64,000 nucleotides of DNA. Origin: Bin55 sp965199895 (GTDB lineage: Bacteria > Pseudomonadota > Gammaproteobacteria > Pseudomonadales > Azotimanducaceae). The DNA lies in NCBI GenBank assembly GCA_965199895.1, contig CBDATJ010000015.1, positions 186,001-250,000 on the forward strand, given 5' to 3'. The notes beneath the pieces were generated by a model, which worked only from the letters and a program-made list of their open reading frames with translations, was not told the DNA's origin and ran no database searches. Shown in pieces: positions 39,113-48,480 of this stretch. The stretch's first letter is position 1. Every line of letters begins with the position of its first letter. The position numbers and the translations under genes were made by a program.

Positions 39113-39927
39113 TCAAGTAGATAGCCGTGGTTGCGGATGATCGATTTGCTATCTGGTTCGGTCAAATATACCAGAAATCGATTAGCTGTTTTTGAATGTT
39201 TTGAACCTGTTAGGACGATACCGTCTTGTTTGATGGGTGTGTACAACTCAATTGGAATGATGTAGTAGCGGTCTGCTTCTATGTTTTTAGACACGATTGA
39301 AGACAAAGCAACCATACCTACATCGACCTGACCGGTGTGTAGCATCGCAAATGCTTGTCCGATGTTATCTGCGCGAATCACACGCTTGAAAAAGCTTTCA
39401 GATTCGTTGAGATCTAATTCTTCAAACACTTCATCGGTTGCTAGACCATAAGGTGCAACTGCAGGGTTTGCGGTGACAACCCGCTTGAATTCTCCTTGTT
39501 CCATTGTGTGTTTTGCGGATTTCTCAAACTCTTTTTTGGGAGAAAACATGAAACACAATCTGCCTAGAGCATAGGTAATGCGGGATTCTGCGTCTCCCAA
39601 TTCAGCTTCCACAACTGCATCGACACGTTTTTGATCTGCTGAAAGAAAAAGGTCGTAAGGGGCACCGTTTTTGATTTGAGCGAGTAATTTACCGGAGGAA
39701 CCAGATACTACGTTGACGTTGATTTCTTCATCCTCTGCAAATTTTTCAGCAAGTTCTTGAGCAGTCGTCAGGAAGTTGGTTGCAACAGCAACGGTGATTT
39801 CGGTTTCGTTCTTGCCCAAGCTAAATGGTGCAAACAGTAGCAGCAAAACGACACTAATGGCGTAGCTATCCAATGAGTATTTAGCTGCAGATCTGAAGCT
39901 AAGTTGTACTTTTGGGGTGTGATTCAA
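39109..39927 (-). CDS. modA: Molybdate-binding periplasmic protein
   Basis: A 272-residue oxyanion-binding protein. A long N-region leads to a hydrophobic signal core (about 24-38) before KNETEITVAVATNF. SGSSGKLLAQIKNGAPYDLFLSAD carries the residues that hold molybdate, and QDGIVLTGS and FLVYLTEPDSKSII close the second lobe. First gene of modABC; its promoter must lie in the 205 bases shared with the rubredoxin gene. I could not identify a ModE operator with confidence. Confidence 0.92.
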   Translation of the reverse strand: MNHTPKVQLSFRSAAKYSLDSYAISVVLLLLFAPFSLGKNETEITVAVATNFLTTAQELAEKFAEDEEINVNVVSGSSGKLLAQIKNGAPYDLFLSADQKRVDAVVEAELGDAESRITYALGRLCFMFSPKKEFEKSAKHTMEQGEFKRVVTANPAVAPYGLATDEVFEELDLNESESFFKRVIRADNIGQAFAMLHTGQVDVGMVALSSIVSKNIEADRYYIIPIELYTPIKQDGIVLTGSKHSKTANRFLVYLTEPDSKSIIRNHGYLLD

Positions 39928-40132
39928 TTTGAATGAAATCGGCTTTTGTAGACCATTAGGAATTTGTCATAAATCACCTTAGATTATGTTGTCTATCAAT
40001 GGATTGGGGACGACCTCCAGATGCGTAGGAGATATTTGTGCTGTGAGAGAAGTTACATTAACCAGCATTACACAACACCCAATCTCTAAAATGTGTCAGT
40101 CCAAACCACAAAACTACTTCTCAACTCATCGT

Positions 40133-40297
40133 ATGAAAACTTACCAATGTTTGACCTGTGGCTTCATTTACTCTGAAGCAGACGGGTATCCAATAGATGG
40201 AATTGCGGCTGGTACATTATGGGAGGATGTCCCTGAAGACTGGGTGTGTCCCGATTGTGGAACCCTCAAAAGTGATTTTGTGATGGTTGAAATCTAA
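40133..40297 (+). CDS. Rubredoxin
   Basis: A 54-residue iron protein that carries single electrons. The four iron ligands are in CLTCG (C6, C9) and CPDCG (C39, C42), with WEDVPEDW between them in the usual place. The frame is open upstream to 39986, but only ATG 40133 gives the standard rubredoxin N-terminus MKTYQC. It stands alone between modA and the M48 protease gene, without a rubredoxin reductase nearby. Confidence 0.92.
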   Translation: MKTYQCLTCGFIYSEADGYPIDGIAAGTLWEDVPEDWVCPDCGTLKSDFVMVEI

Positions 40298-40382
40298 TTC
40301 AAACCTACGTTAGCACGACAACTTTGGATTCTCTGCGAGACAAATCAGTCTGAGTCGGTCAACCCAATCACGAGAGGTCCAG

Positions 40383-41429
40383 ATGTTTGAAAAGCTAAAG
40401 ATAGCTAGCCTAGTTGTCATTCTTCCCACACTAACCGCGTGCTCTGTCATCTACAAGGCACCTGAAATTTCCTCTAGTGAGGTAGAAGAAGAGCGAAAGC
40501 TTCAGATTGAGTTGACGGAGAAGAACCTTGCGAAGGATACACAGGTTGTGGCTAATGCAACGTGGCCGCTCATTACCAAAAACATGGAGTTGTGTGACCG
40601 TTTCACTCAATACTCGACTGGCTTGTGGCTATCCAGAGAAGAGAACGTTTCATTTAGTTTATTTCGACGGTCACGGATCATTGGTGTTGATCCTTTTATC
40701 TGGGGAGTAGCCAATGGTTCACCCGCGGAGGCAGCTGGGTTGAAACCTATGGATAAAGTTATTTCTATTGATAACGTAGAAGTTCTACGCAGTAGAAAAG
40801 CCAATAAACAGTTAGTCACAGCAACTGATAAATTCGAAGACCACGAACGGATTCGACCCATTAATCTACGAGTTCAAAGAGAAGGACAAACTTTCGACTT
40901 TGAGATAACCCCTGTTAAAACATGCCGTTCAACAGTGTTTGTTGAAGGTTCCTCAGCAATTAATGCGTATGCTTCTGGTAGAGATATCGCAATCTATACA
41001 GGACTACTAGAATTTGTTGAATCCGAAGAAGAATTACAGTATGTGATTGCGCATGAACTTGCCCACAACATGCTTAAACATGTTGAAAAGGCTGTAATGC
41101 GTGGAGTTGCAGGTGGTGCCTTGGATCTTTTGTTAGCAGCGAAAGGATTTTGGAGCAGAGGATTTTTCTCTGCATTTTCAGTCCGTGCGTATTCGAAACG
41201 GTTTGAAGTAGAAGCGGACTACATATCGTTGTATTTGTTAGCGATTGCAGATATTGATTACCTCGGGGTGGAAGACATGTGGCGCCGTTTTGCTACAGAG
41301 CATGCTCGTTTAGGTTGGAATATGACACACCCCGCACCCCCTTTGAGATTGCTTCAGATGCGTAGCACCATTGAAGAAATCGACCGCAAGAAGAAGAATG
41401 GTGAGCCACTTCTACCCGAGCGCAGCTGA
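40383..41429 (+). CDS. Lipoprotein M48-family metalloprotease with PDZ domain
   Basis: A 348-residue lipoprotein. The lipobox LTAC puts the acylated cysteine at 20. A PDZ domain spans about 98-175 (GVANGSPAEAAGLKPMDKVISID). The zinc site HELAH is at 224-228 with the third ligand in FEVEADY (about 275-279). The architecture is of an envelope quality-control protease, comparable with BepA/LoiP relatives that carry M48 domains, but with PDZ placed before the catalytic domain. Start ATG 40383. Confidence 0.85.
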   Translation: MFEKLKIASLVVILPTLTACSVIYKAPEISSSEVEEERKLQIELTEKNLAKDTQVVANATWPLITKNMELCDRFTQYSTGLWLSREENVSFSLFRRSRIIGVDPFIWGVANGSPAEAAGLKPMDKVISIDNVEVLRSRKANKQLVTATDKFEDHERIRPINLRVQREGQTFDFEITPVKTCRSTVFVEGSSAINAYASGRDIAIYTGLLEFVESEEELQYVIAHELAHNMLKHVEKAVMRGVAGGALDLLLAAKGFWSRGFFSAFSVRAYSKRFEVEADYISLYLLAIADIDYLGVEDMWRRFATEHARLGWNMTHPAPPLRLLQMRSTIEEIDRKKKNGEPLLPERS

Positions 41430-42360
41430 TCGTTCCACAGCTGTTGGGTTATCTAATACACTAAACCCAGCCCATTCTTGGATACAAGGTGATCACACAC
41501 CATATTGAATGGTAAGGTCAATTATCGTATGGAAGATTTTCCATTGATAATGTTTGACCACAATTCGGCGGTATGTTCAATCTTGCTTCACTTGACCCGT
41601 TGAGTGAATAAATATTGAGCTACAAGTGATCCAAATCTGAGACTATTTCTGTTCTTTAACGGTAGTTGTTCAGAAGATTTATTGTCTAGTAACGGGCATT
41701 CATAGTGGGACTACGATGAATGATCAAACTATTTGGATCTAAGTATGAACTCATCGACCTGATTGGATCCTCGTTACATGCTCTGTTCAAGATCAGATGA
41801 ACTGGGTATGTGGGAAATGGAGAGTCATGTGACTGTTGTTGAACATGGTCAGTCTCACAGCGTACCTACAGTGTACAAGATACCTAGAGTTTCCTATCTG
41901 ATTAGTTGGAGAGAATCTTCTAGAGAGCTTGCATACAACGTGATGCAGAAGGTGTGGGACGAGAACTATCAGTAGACCGTAAGTAGACTATTCGACTTAT
42001 ATGCTAGCTGCTGCGGACATTGATAGCACGGTAGCGTAGATGTTCCGACGATGGGGAACTGCTATCCCTCTAGTATGGTTGGTCTAGACCCACTCTTCAT
42101 AGTTCAAGGGTTCAGTACCCCAACCATCGAAGATATTGAGCGTATCAAAGAGCTGGGATTACCTTGCTACCAAAACAAAAATAAACCTCACAATTGGAAT
42201 CTCAATAGCAAGTCTACTCTTGGCTGCACCATGACATGATGCAGAACTAACTAGTTAGAAAACTAGTTTTCCAACACAATAAATGATTCCACCTGTTCCA
42301 AGTACACGGATTAGACGTTCCAGCATTTCTGGGTGCAGTAGGGCAGGATAAGAATCTGAT
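41430..42360. other. 0.9 kb without a recognisable gene
   Basis: Short open frames at 41763-41975 and 42051-42239 (plus) have no known motif and no clear ribosome site, so they are not called. The tRNA-Asn gene begins at the right edge. No integrase or attachment-site duplication was seen beside the tRNA. Confidence 0.5.
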
Positions 42361-42436
42361 TGGCTCCACCTGCTGGGCTCGAACCAGCGACAAGCTGATT
42401 AACAGTCAGCTGCTCTACCAACTGAGCTAAGGTGGA
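42361..42436 (-). tRNA. tRNA-Asn (GUU)
   Basis: 76 bases on the minus strand, folding as a complete cloverleaf. The acceptor TCCACCT pairs with AGGTGGA, the D arm is GCTCAGTTGGTAGAGC, the anticodon loop CTGTTAA sits between GCTGA and TCAGC and gives anticodon GUU, and the T arm contains GGTTCGAGCCC. Discriminator G is followed by an encoded CCA (42361-42363). Confidence 0.95.
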
Positions 42437-42507
42437 ATAGTTCAAATTATATGGTACGAGATAATCCTGAAACGAGGTATCTCGTTTAGTAAGCCTTGTT
42501 TGAAGGC

Positions 42508-42942
42508 TCAGTTTGAAACAGTCAACCCTAGTACATCAGCAGTGGTGACTTGCAATGCTTCAGTAACCGCGTTGAAAAATTTAATCTCGCGCGCTGTGAC
42601 TCGTTCGTCCGATTTGATCACTCCAATCAGAGACCTGAGTAAGGATAGCTTTTGCTCAAGTGTTAGCACTTTACTTGCTGATACAAGATAACTATCTAAT
42701 GGAGCAGATTCAAAAAGTTTGGAGTTAGCTGCAACCCGTATATCTGAATGAGCTACGTCCTCTCCAGTGGTTTCCTTGATGAATTGTTGCACCGTATCAA
42801 TTTCAATATTTTTGATGTTAGAATCGGCATTAGTTGCTCTAGCCAACGTCATGAGTACGGCCTCGTTGAACACCTTTTCGCTGTTCTGTTTGTCACCCGA
42901 ATTGAACAGGTTGAAGATCGATGTGAGGTTAGTGCTGATCAT
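42508..42942 (-). CDS. TerB-like helical protein
   Basis: A 144-residue all-helical protein. FNEAVLMTLARATNADSNIKNIEIDTV matches in style the TerB/DjlA-type domain opening, in which acidic residues after the first helix bind metal or calcium, and LLRSLIGVIKSDERVTAREIKFF repeats this half. TerB-like domains occur in stress and membrane-associated modules. It stands alone beside tRNA-Asn; specific role unknown. Start ATG 42942. Confidence 0.65.
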   Translation of the reverse strand: MISTNLTSIFNLFNSGDKQNSEKVFNEAVLMTLARATNADSNIKNIEIDTVQQFIKETTGEDVAHSDIRVAANSKLFESAPLDSYLVSASKVLTLEQKLSLLRSLIGVIKSDERVTAREIKFFNAVTEALQVTTADVLGLTVSN

Positions 42943-43788
42943 GGTTTTTGATTGTCCAAGGAATCGTTAATTGAAGAATATTTTAATTGCCCACGCTGTA
43001 GTTGTATCGATAGGTTAACCCAACAGACTCAATACTATGTTTGGAAGGTCTAGCTCCTGATGGTAAGGATGTGTCGGGTTCCTGTCAGAGAGAAATTGCA
43101 TTATTCAGCAGGTGGTTCCATAGACGCGTGAGCGACGAACGGGAATTCAAACGTAGATTCGACAAATCACGTAGACTCATTGAATGCGGTTCTACATCCT
43201 GGTTCGTCAATCAATGGCGCACAGTTTCACTGCTGCTACCAACTATCTAGATGTAGTACTCGAAAATTCAGCAAGAGACCTGGTTCCAATCAATATCAAA
43301 GTATTGCGCGAACATCATGCTGAGTAGGTGTCTGAGCAATACAGCTAAACCATCTAGTGGAAGAAAATTGTTCTGATTAGGTGTGAGTCAATTACCACTT
43401 GAGTGAGTCACTTCGATGTGTGAAAACGCGTAAGCTGTCGAGAGATCCATTAAGATCTATCCACTTTCGTGTCTTTTTCTAGAGTCCGTGCTATCTTGCA
43501 GCCGTACTTTGGGATCGACCACCACAGAGTCATATGTTGGAAGGTAACGTCTGGATCAGAGATGGCTTCCCCGAGTCGCTAATCTCGTGCATCAACGTAA
43601 AAGTCATTTCCCAAACTAATTGGGATCTTTACGAGATTCTTCTATAACTCTGGAGAGTTCGGAATCGTAGCAACGATGAGAGCACGTAAGTTCTGTTTCG
43701 TTCAAGACACTGTGTAATCGAACCATTCCCGGTGGGAGATTTTCCGTTAACAGTTAGCACATTGCTCAGTGTGGGTTACCATAGAAGT
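42943..43788. other. 0.85 kb without a recognisable gene
   Basis: A 69-codon open frame at 43041-43250 has no supporting motif. The rest shows frequent stops in all frames and no stable RNA. It separates the TerB-like gene from the end of the aldo/keto reductase–lar run. Confidence 0.5.
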
Positions 43789-44802
43789 TTAACTGTAGAA
43801 AGTGGCAGAAATAGCTGCTGCAGCATAGTTTTCAGCAAGGACATCAATGTTTTGGATATCTGAGTTCACCACATCCATACCGTGTTCTAGTACGAATGCG
43901 TAACTTTTTTGGTACGCAGAAAAGTTCGAGTTTTTGAGTTGGTCGTTATACATGGAGTCATATAGATTTTGAGCATTTCGACCACCAAACATACGAGGTG
44001 CTAAATGACGTGCTGCTTTCATTCCTACTAACGCCACACCAGCTTTCTTAGCTTTATCGAATACTGGTTTGAGTTCAACCATTGGCGGTGAATCTTTCAG
44101 GATGGCTTTACGATTGAAGTCGTACCAACCTGCGGGAGTGATGGCGACCATAGCTAGGTGATACCAATCAGTTTCGGAAGCTGCTTCTAGAACGTCTTGT
44201 GCATTTTGGTGAGTACTGAGGCCTAGGTAAGAGACCTTGCCCGCCTCTTTCGCTTTTTCAAACTCTTTGTAAATCTCTTCATTCTTTATCAAGGCTGGGT
44301 TATTTGCAGCCATGATGTAGTATGCGTCTACGTGTTCTTGATCTAGGTTTTCCAGGCTCAGGTCGAGATCGTTGTGCCAATCTTTAGCGATCTGCTTGGA
44401 TCTTTCAACGTTTGGTGATTCTTTCTCTGATGCATTCAGAAACGATTTTGAAATCAGGAATATATCATCACGACACGACTTAAGAAAACCTGATAGGTTT
44501 TTTTCTGCATTAGCATAGTACCTGCTTGTCCCTACATCAAAGACGTTAATACCTGCTTCTAGTGCAATGTTGAGCAGTGCATCTTTCTTGCTTCTCATCA
44601 GCGCAGCACCACAACCATAGACTAGACAGCTTGCTTCAAAGCGGGTACGACCGAGTGTACGGTAGGTCATCTTCGGCCATTCTTTAATGCGTTCAGCATC
44701 AACCTTCTCGACTGCAGCCTTGAGAGCTGTCGAATGGAGCAGGGTATTAGTACCTAGTCCTACGAGGAGAGAGTTTTGAATAAATTTACGACGTGCGCTC
44801 AT
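43789..44802 (-). CDS. Tat-signal aldo/keto reductase with altered catalytic site
   Basis: A 337-residue aldo/keto reductase-fold protein with a twin-arginine signal (SARRKFIQN, then a hydrophobic stretch to about residue 28), implying export of a folded, cofactor-loaded protein. It retains the Asp and Tyr region (FDVGTSRYYANAE) and the Lys (FLISKSF). Where the catalytic His normally stands, the strand reads DAYYIMAANNP, with no His. It may act on a different reaction or be non-catalytic. It is the last gene of a minus-strand run that includes xthA and larE-larB-larC and begins with another Tat-signal aldo/keto reductase. Confidence 0.8.
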   Translation of the reverse strand: MSARRKFIQNSLLVGLGTNTLLHSTALKAAVEKVDAERIKEWPKMTYRTLGRTRFEASCLVYGCGAALMRSKKDALLNIALEAGINVFDVGTSRYYANAEKNLSGFLKSCRDDIFLISKSFLNASEKESPNVERSKQIAKDWHNDLDLSLENLDQEHVDAYYIMAANNPALIKNEEIYKEFEKAKEAGKVSYLGLSTHQNAQDVLEAASETDWYHLAMVAITPAGWYDFNRKAILKDSPPMVELKPVFDKAKKAGVALVGMKAARHLAPRMFGGRNAQNLYDSMYNDQLKNSNFSAYQKSYAFVLEHGMDVVNSDIQNIDVLAENYAAAAISATFYS

Positions 44803-44850
44803 AGTTTGTATTCCTCAGTTGTACTGACCAAATTGTAGCTCGCATATAGA

Positions 44851-45627
44851 CTATAGATCCACATCAACCCCGATTGGGCAATGATCAGATCCGGTGATCT
44901 GAGGCCAGATGAAAGCATTGTGAGTCAATTTTGCTGCCGATGGTGAAGCTAGGACGTAATCGATTCTCCATCCAACGTTGTTTTCACGAGAACCTCCCCA
45001 CTGTCGCCACCATGTATAGTGATTGGGCTCGTTTGGGTGTTGTTTTCTGAAAACATCGATCCATCCATCCTCCATCCAGTCATTTAAAGATTCTCTTTCA
45101 ATGGGAAGAAATCCAGTGGTTTTTTCGTTTGTTTTGGGCCTTGCAAGATCAATTGCTTTGTGTGCGGTGTTGAAATCACCAGTAACCCATACAGGACCGT
45201 ACCTTCTCATCCGATCTAACTGTTGTTTAGCGGATCGGTAAAAGTCTAACTTGAAGGGTACTCGACTGTTATCTCTGTCTTTGCCTGCACCGTTTGGAAA
45301 GTAAATAGATGCAACTGACATATGACCGAAACGTGCAACCAAATAACGTCCTTCGATGTTGAACTCTTCTTCTGGTAGTTTGCAAAGAATCTTGTGAGCG
45401 GGTTTTCGACTATAGATCGCGACTCCAGAGTATCCGAGTCTTTCTGCCGAAGAGTAGTAGGTGTGCCAACCCTCTATATTGCGAATGTGTTGGGGTAGTT
45501 GAGACTCTAGGGTCCGAGTTTCTTGAATAGTGACTATATCTGCTTGACTTGAAACTAAGAACTCTTCCAAAACACCTTTCTTGATCAGTGCTCGAAGCCC
45601 GTTTACATTCCAACTAATGATGCGCAA
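44851..45627 (-). CDS. xthA: Exodeoxyribonuclease III / AP endonuclease
   Basis: A 258-residue DNA repair nuclease that cuts at abasic sites and removes 3' blocks. Start MRIISWNVNGLRA; metal-binding Glu in IQETRT; GRYLVARFG; catalytic NGAGKDRDNSRVPFKLDFY; DFNTAHKAIDLARP; GWRIDYVLAS; GSDHCPIGV. Length and motif order match ExoIII/ExoA. It sits 72 bases downstream of larE on the same strand; no functional link to the cofactor genes is apparent. Confidence 0.92.
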   Translation of the reverse strand: MRIISWNVNGLRALIKKGVLEEFLVSSQADIVTIQETRTLESQLPQHIRNIEGWHTYYSSAERLGYSGVAIYSRKPAHKILCKLPEEEFNIEGRYLVARFGHMSVASIYFPNGAGKDRDNSRVPFKLDFYRSAKQQLDRMRRYGPVWVTGDFNTAHKAIDLARPKTNEKTTGFLPIERESLNDWMEDGWIDVFRKQHPNEPNHYTWWRQWGGSRENNVGWRIDYVLASPSAAKLTHNAFIWPQITGSDHCPIGVDVDL

Positions 45628-45699
45628 AAGGAAGTCCAGATACCAACTAGAAATTTGATAGTTTGTAGGCTAACTGAAAATAGCCACTAGGGGTAGCAA

Positions 45700-46539
45700 C
45701 TATGAATCAACTTCAGCAACAGGAACTAAACCAACGTTGAGAGAACCGGATTTAAAGCCAGAGAGATCGATAGTTACAAATCGATAGCCAAATTCTTTCA
45801 AACTTTCACTTATTTGAAAATTTAATTCTATAGCTCGGGGCATTTCCTCGGGAAGTAGCTCAATTCGAGCAACATCTTCGTGATGTCTCACTCTGAACTG
45901 ACTAAAGCCTAACACTGCGAGCACGTTTTCTGCCCTTTCGATTCGATTGAGAATGTCTTCATCAATCTTGGTTCCATAAGGGACGCGACTCGACAAACAC
46001 GCAGCTTGTGGCTTATGAGCGTTCTCTAAACCCAAAAACTTTGAAAGAGAACGAATATCGTTCTTGGTAAATCCTGCATCGACTAAGGGAGAGGAAACAG
46101 AATGGTTACGAGCAGCCTCAAGACCGGGTCGGTGGTCTCCTAAATCATCTGTATTGGTTCCATTGACAATGTGATCATACCCCTCTCGCTCTGCTAGATT
46201 GGCTAATGCGGTGTAGAGTGAAGTCTTGCAGAAATAGCATCGATTGGTTGGGTTATTTCGATAACCTTGTTTGGAAAGCTCATCGGTGAGGATGACTTCG
46301 TGGTTTAGATTCCACGACTTTGCTAATTCTTTGGTGAGCGCTAAATCACTACGTTTCAGACTTTTTGATGCTGATGTAACGATTTTGGCATTGTGACCGA
46401 GCTCTTGAGTTGCAACAAATGCGACCAGTGAACTATCGACTCCGCCAGAAAATGCAACAATTAACCGCTTCATTGACTGCAATGATTGACGAAGTTCGTT
46501 GTACTTGTGCTTGAGTTCAGGTGAGAGTGTCTTAGGCAT
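45700..46539 (-). CDS. larE: Nickel-pincer cofactor sulfur insertase LarE
   Basis: A 279-residue PP-loop enzyme that puts sulfur onto the pyridinium dinucleotide precursor of the nickel-pincer nucleotide. The PP-loop SGGVDSS is at 31-37. C101 and C104 (NRCYFCK) and C181 (ACLSSRVPYG) form a three-cysteine set, the pattern linked with LarE enzymes that carry an iron-sulfur cluster rather than sacrificing one cysteine. It starts 7 bases after larB. Confidence 0.9.
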   Translation of the reverse strand: MPKTLSPELKHKYNELRQSLQSMKRLIVAFSGGVDSSLVAFVATQELGHNAKIVTSASKSLKRSDLALTKELAKSWNLNHEVILTDELSKQGYRNNPTNRCYFCKTSLYTALANLAEREGYDHIVNGTNTDDLGDHRPGLEAARNHSVSSPLVDAGFTKNDIRSLSKFLGLENAHKPQAACLSSRVPYGTKIDEDILNRIERAENVLAVLGFSQFRVRHHEDVARIELLPEEMPRAIELNFQISESLKEFGYRFVTIDLSGFKSGSLNVGLVPVAEVDS

Positions 46540-46546
46540 AGGTTGG

Positions 46547-47287
46547 TTAAAGTCTGTTGATCACGTTAGCCAGGTAACCAGCTCCAAATCCATTATCAAT
46601 ATTCACCACAGAAACCCCGGTTGCACATGAAGTCAGCATTCCGAGCAGTGCGGTGATCCCATTGAACGATGCTCCATATCCTACACTCGTCGGAACTGCG
46701 ATAACGGGTTTAGATACAAGACCTGCAACCACACTGGGTAGTGCACCTTCCATTCCGGCAACGACTGCTAGCACTCGACATTCCCGTATGGGTTCTATTC
46801 GACTGAGGAGTCGATGGACACCAGCCACACCAACATCATAGAATCGAGACACTTTGTTTCCGTAAAACTCAGCAGTAATTGCGGCTTCCTCAGCAACACC
46901 CAAATCACTGGTTCCAGCTGCGACTACACCTACCATGGTAGTAGGAGACTTGGGTTTGGTTCGTTGGAGAAACGCAAGTTTAGCTTCCGGGCGATATTCC
47001 ACGTCAGAAAGCTTATGTTGCAGAAATTCTGCTGCATCTGGTTTAATTCGTGTTGCTAGGGCATTATCGCCGTTTTCCAGGATAGAACTAAAGGCATTGA
47101 AGATTTGTTTGGGTGTCTTGAACTCAGCATAAATAACTTCAGCAGCACCGGTTCTACGAGCTCGCTCATGGTCTACTGTCGTCGCTTCAACAGTTAATCC
47201 TTGGAAGGAGAGAATTTGGTTGAGTGCATACTCTTGCGAAATCTCACCACTCGCTAATCGTTCGAGGATTGATTCAAGGTTAGTCAT
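46547..47287 (-). CDS. larB: Nickel-pincer cofactor carboxylase/hydrolase LarB
   Basis: A 246-residue PurE-like enzyme that carboxylates and hydrolyses nicotinic acid adenine dinucleotide, the first step of the nickel-pincer cofactor path. The N-terminal part (LERLASGEISQEYAL, TGAAEVIYAE) is specific to LarB. The PurE-like core has VVAAGTSDLGVAEEAA, YDVGVAGVHRLL, VVAGMEGALPSVVAGL and SVGYGASFNG, ending VVNIDNGFGAGYLA. ATG overlaps the larC stop by eight bases. Confidence 0.93.
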   Translation of the reverse strand: MTNLESILERLASGEISQEYALNQILSFQGLTVEATTVDHERARRTGAAEVIYAEFKTPKQIFNAFSSILENGDNALATRIKPDAAEFLQHKLSDVEYRPEAKLAFLQRTKPKSPTTMVGVVAAGTSDLGVAEEAAITAEFYGNKVSRFYDVGVAGVHRLLSRIEPIRECRVLAVVAGMEGALPSVVAGLVSKPVIAVPTSVGYGASFNGITALLGMLTSCATGVSVVNIDNGFGAGYLANVINRL

Positions 47288-48464
47288 CTAGAATGGATGA
47301 TGCCCTAATTTCTGTATCGAGCTGACGTTTTGCCTGAAGGTAGTTTATACCTTTTAAGTTCACAATGGATAAGACATCATCATGCTCAACTTTCCATCGT
47401 CTCGAGCCATCAGGTAACTGTGCAACTTTGACGTTCACTTCACCGAGTGTGGTGTTCACTATCTTGTTCACTCTTGGGAGCATATATTTACCCACTTCTT
47501 GCGTACGGACTCCTAGTGTGGTCGTTGTTGTCAAAATCTTATCGATAACGCTTTCAACATCTGGTTTCTTAACCAGAACCGTTAGCTTGTGACCTGGTCG
47601 AGATTTCTTCATGACTATAGGAGTCAAGTAAACGTCAAGTATTTCTGATTTTGTCAACTGTTCAAAGAGAACTTGGAATGCTTCCCCGGGCATGTCATCA
47701 ATAGTGCACTCTATTTGCACATTGGGTTCTTGATTGAAAACGTTACTCACTTCCCCAAGCGAGACTCTGACACAGTTTGGAATCGGAAACTCTTTGGATC
47801 CAAAACCATAGCCAATGGCACCTGCTTTAAAGTTCTGCGGAAATTCAAACTCATCGACATTGGAAACCAAAATAGCTGCACCGGTAGGTGTGGTTGCTTC
47901 ACTATGTATGGTATGATTGCGTGTCATAGGTATTCCCTTAAGTAATTCTGCAGTTGCAGGAGCGGGAACTGGCAGGAGCCCGTGGTCACACTCGACAAGA
48001 CCATTCCCTACTTCAACAGGTCCACAATACACTTTAGAAGGAGACAGATAGTCCAGTGCGATCGCAGCACCGACGATGTCAATGATGGCATCTATTGCTC
48101 CGACTTCATGAAAGTGAACTTTGTCTTTGCTGATACTGTGTACCTTTGCTTCCGCATCCGCTAATGCCTCGAACATCTTTAGTGCTCGTTCTTCGATGGT
48201 ACCCTGATAGTTGACGGCGGTGATCATTTCAGAAATATCTGAAAGACCACGTTTGTGAGTGCCTTTGTCTGCTATAACCGATAGTTTCAAACCATCTATA
48301 GGGCCTTCATCGTTCCTAGAGCAGTTGATCATCCAGTTTTCGTCGATTGGGAGCCGTTTGAGCTCGTCAACTAAATAAGAATAGGGCACACCGACTGCAA
48401 CCAGTGTGCCTAAGTTCATATTGCCCGCAATTCCACTAAAGCACTCGTATACGAGTACAGTCAT
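47280..48464 (-). CDS. larC: Nickel-insertion protein LarC
   Basis: A 394-residue CTP-dependent nickel insertase in one continuous frame; in some bacteria this gene is split and joined by ribosomal frameshifting. MTVLVYECFSGIAGNMNLG opens the protein and KVHFHEVGAIDAIIDIVGA is the family hallmark. LPVPAPATAELLKGIP, EATTPTGAAI and ECTIDDMPGE follow. ATG 48464 is preferred over the upstream TTG 48488 because a GAAGG site precedes it. It starts 16 bases after the Tat-signal aldo/keto reductase. Confidence 0.92.
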   Translation of the reverse strand: MTVLVYECFSGIAGNMNLGTLVAVGVPYSYLVDELKRLPIDENWMINCSRNDEGPIDGLKLSVIADKGTHKRGLSDISEMITAVNYQGTIEERALKMFEALADAEAKVHSISKDKVHFHEVGAIDAIIDIVGAAIALDYLSPSKVYCGPVEVGNGLVECDHGLLPVPAPATAELLKGIPMTRNHTIHSEATTPTGAAILVSNVDEFEFPQNFKAGAIGYGFGSKEFPIPNCVRVSLGEVSNVFNQEPNVQIECTIDDMPGEAFQVLFEQLTKSEILDVYLTPIVMKKSRPGHKLTVLVKKPDVESVIDKILTTTTTLGVRTQEVGKYMLPRVNKIVNTTLGEVNVKVAQLPDGSRRWKVEHDDVLSIVNLKGINYLQAKRQLDTEIRASSILDD

Positions 48465-48480
48465 GGATTTGCCTTCGGAT

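Noticed and set aside
41763..42239. Two short plus-strand open frames before tRNA-Asn
   Set aside because: No homology by eye, poor starts, and composition like surrounding non-coding sequence.
42361..42436. Genomic-island attachment site at tRNA-Asn
   Set aside because: No integrase gene and no repeated tRNA 3' fragment was found in the window.
43041..43250. 69-codon open frame
   Set aside because: No start signal or motif; probably chance.
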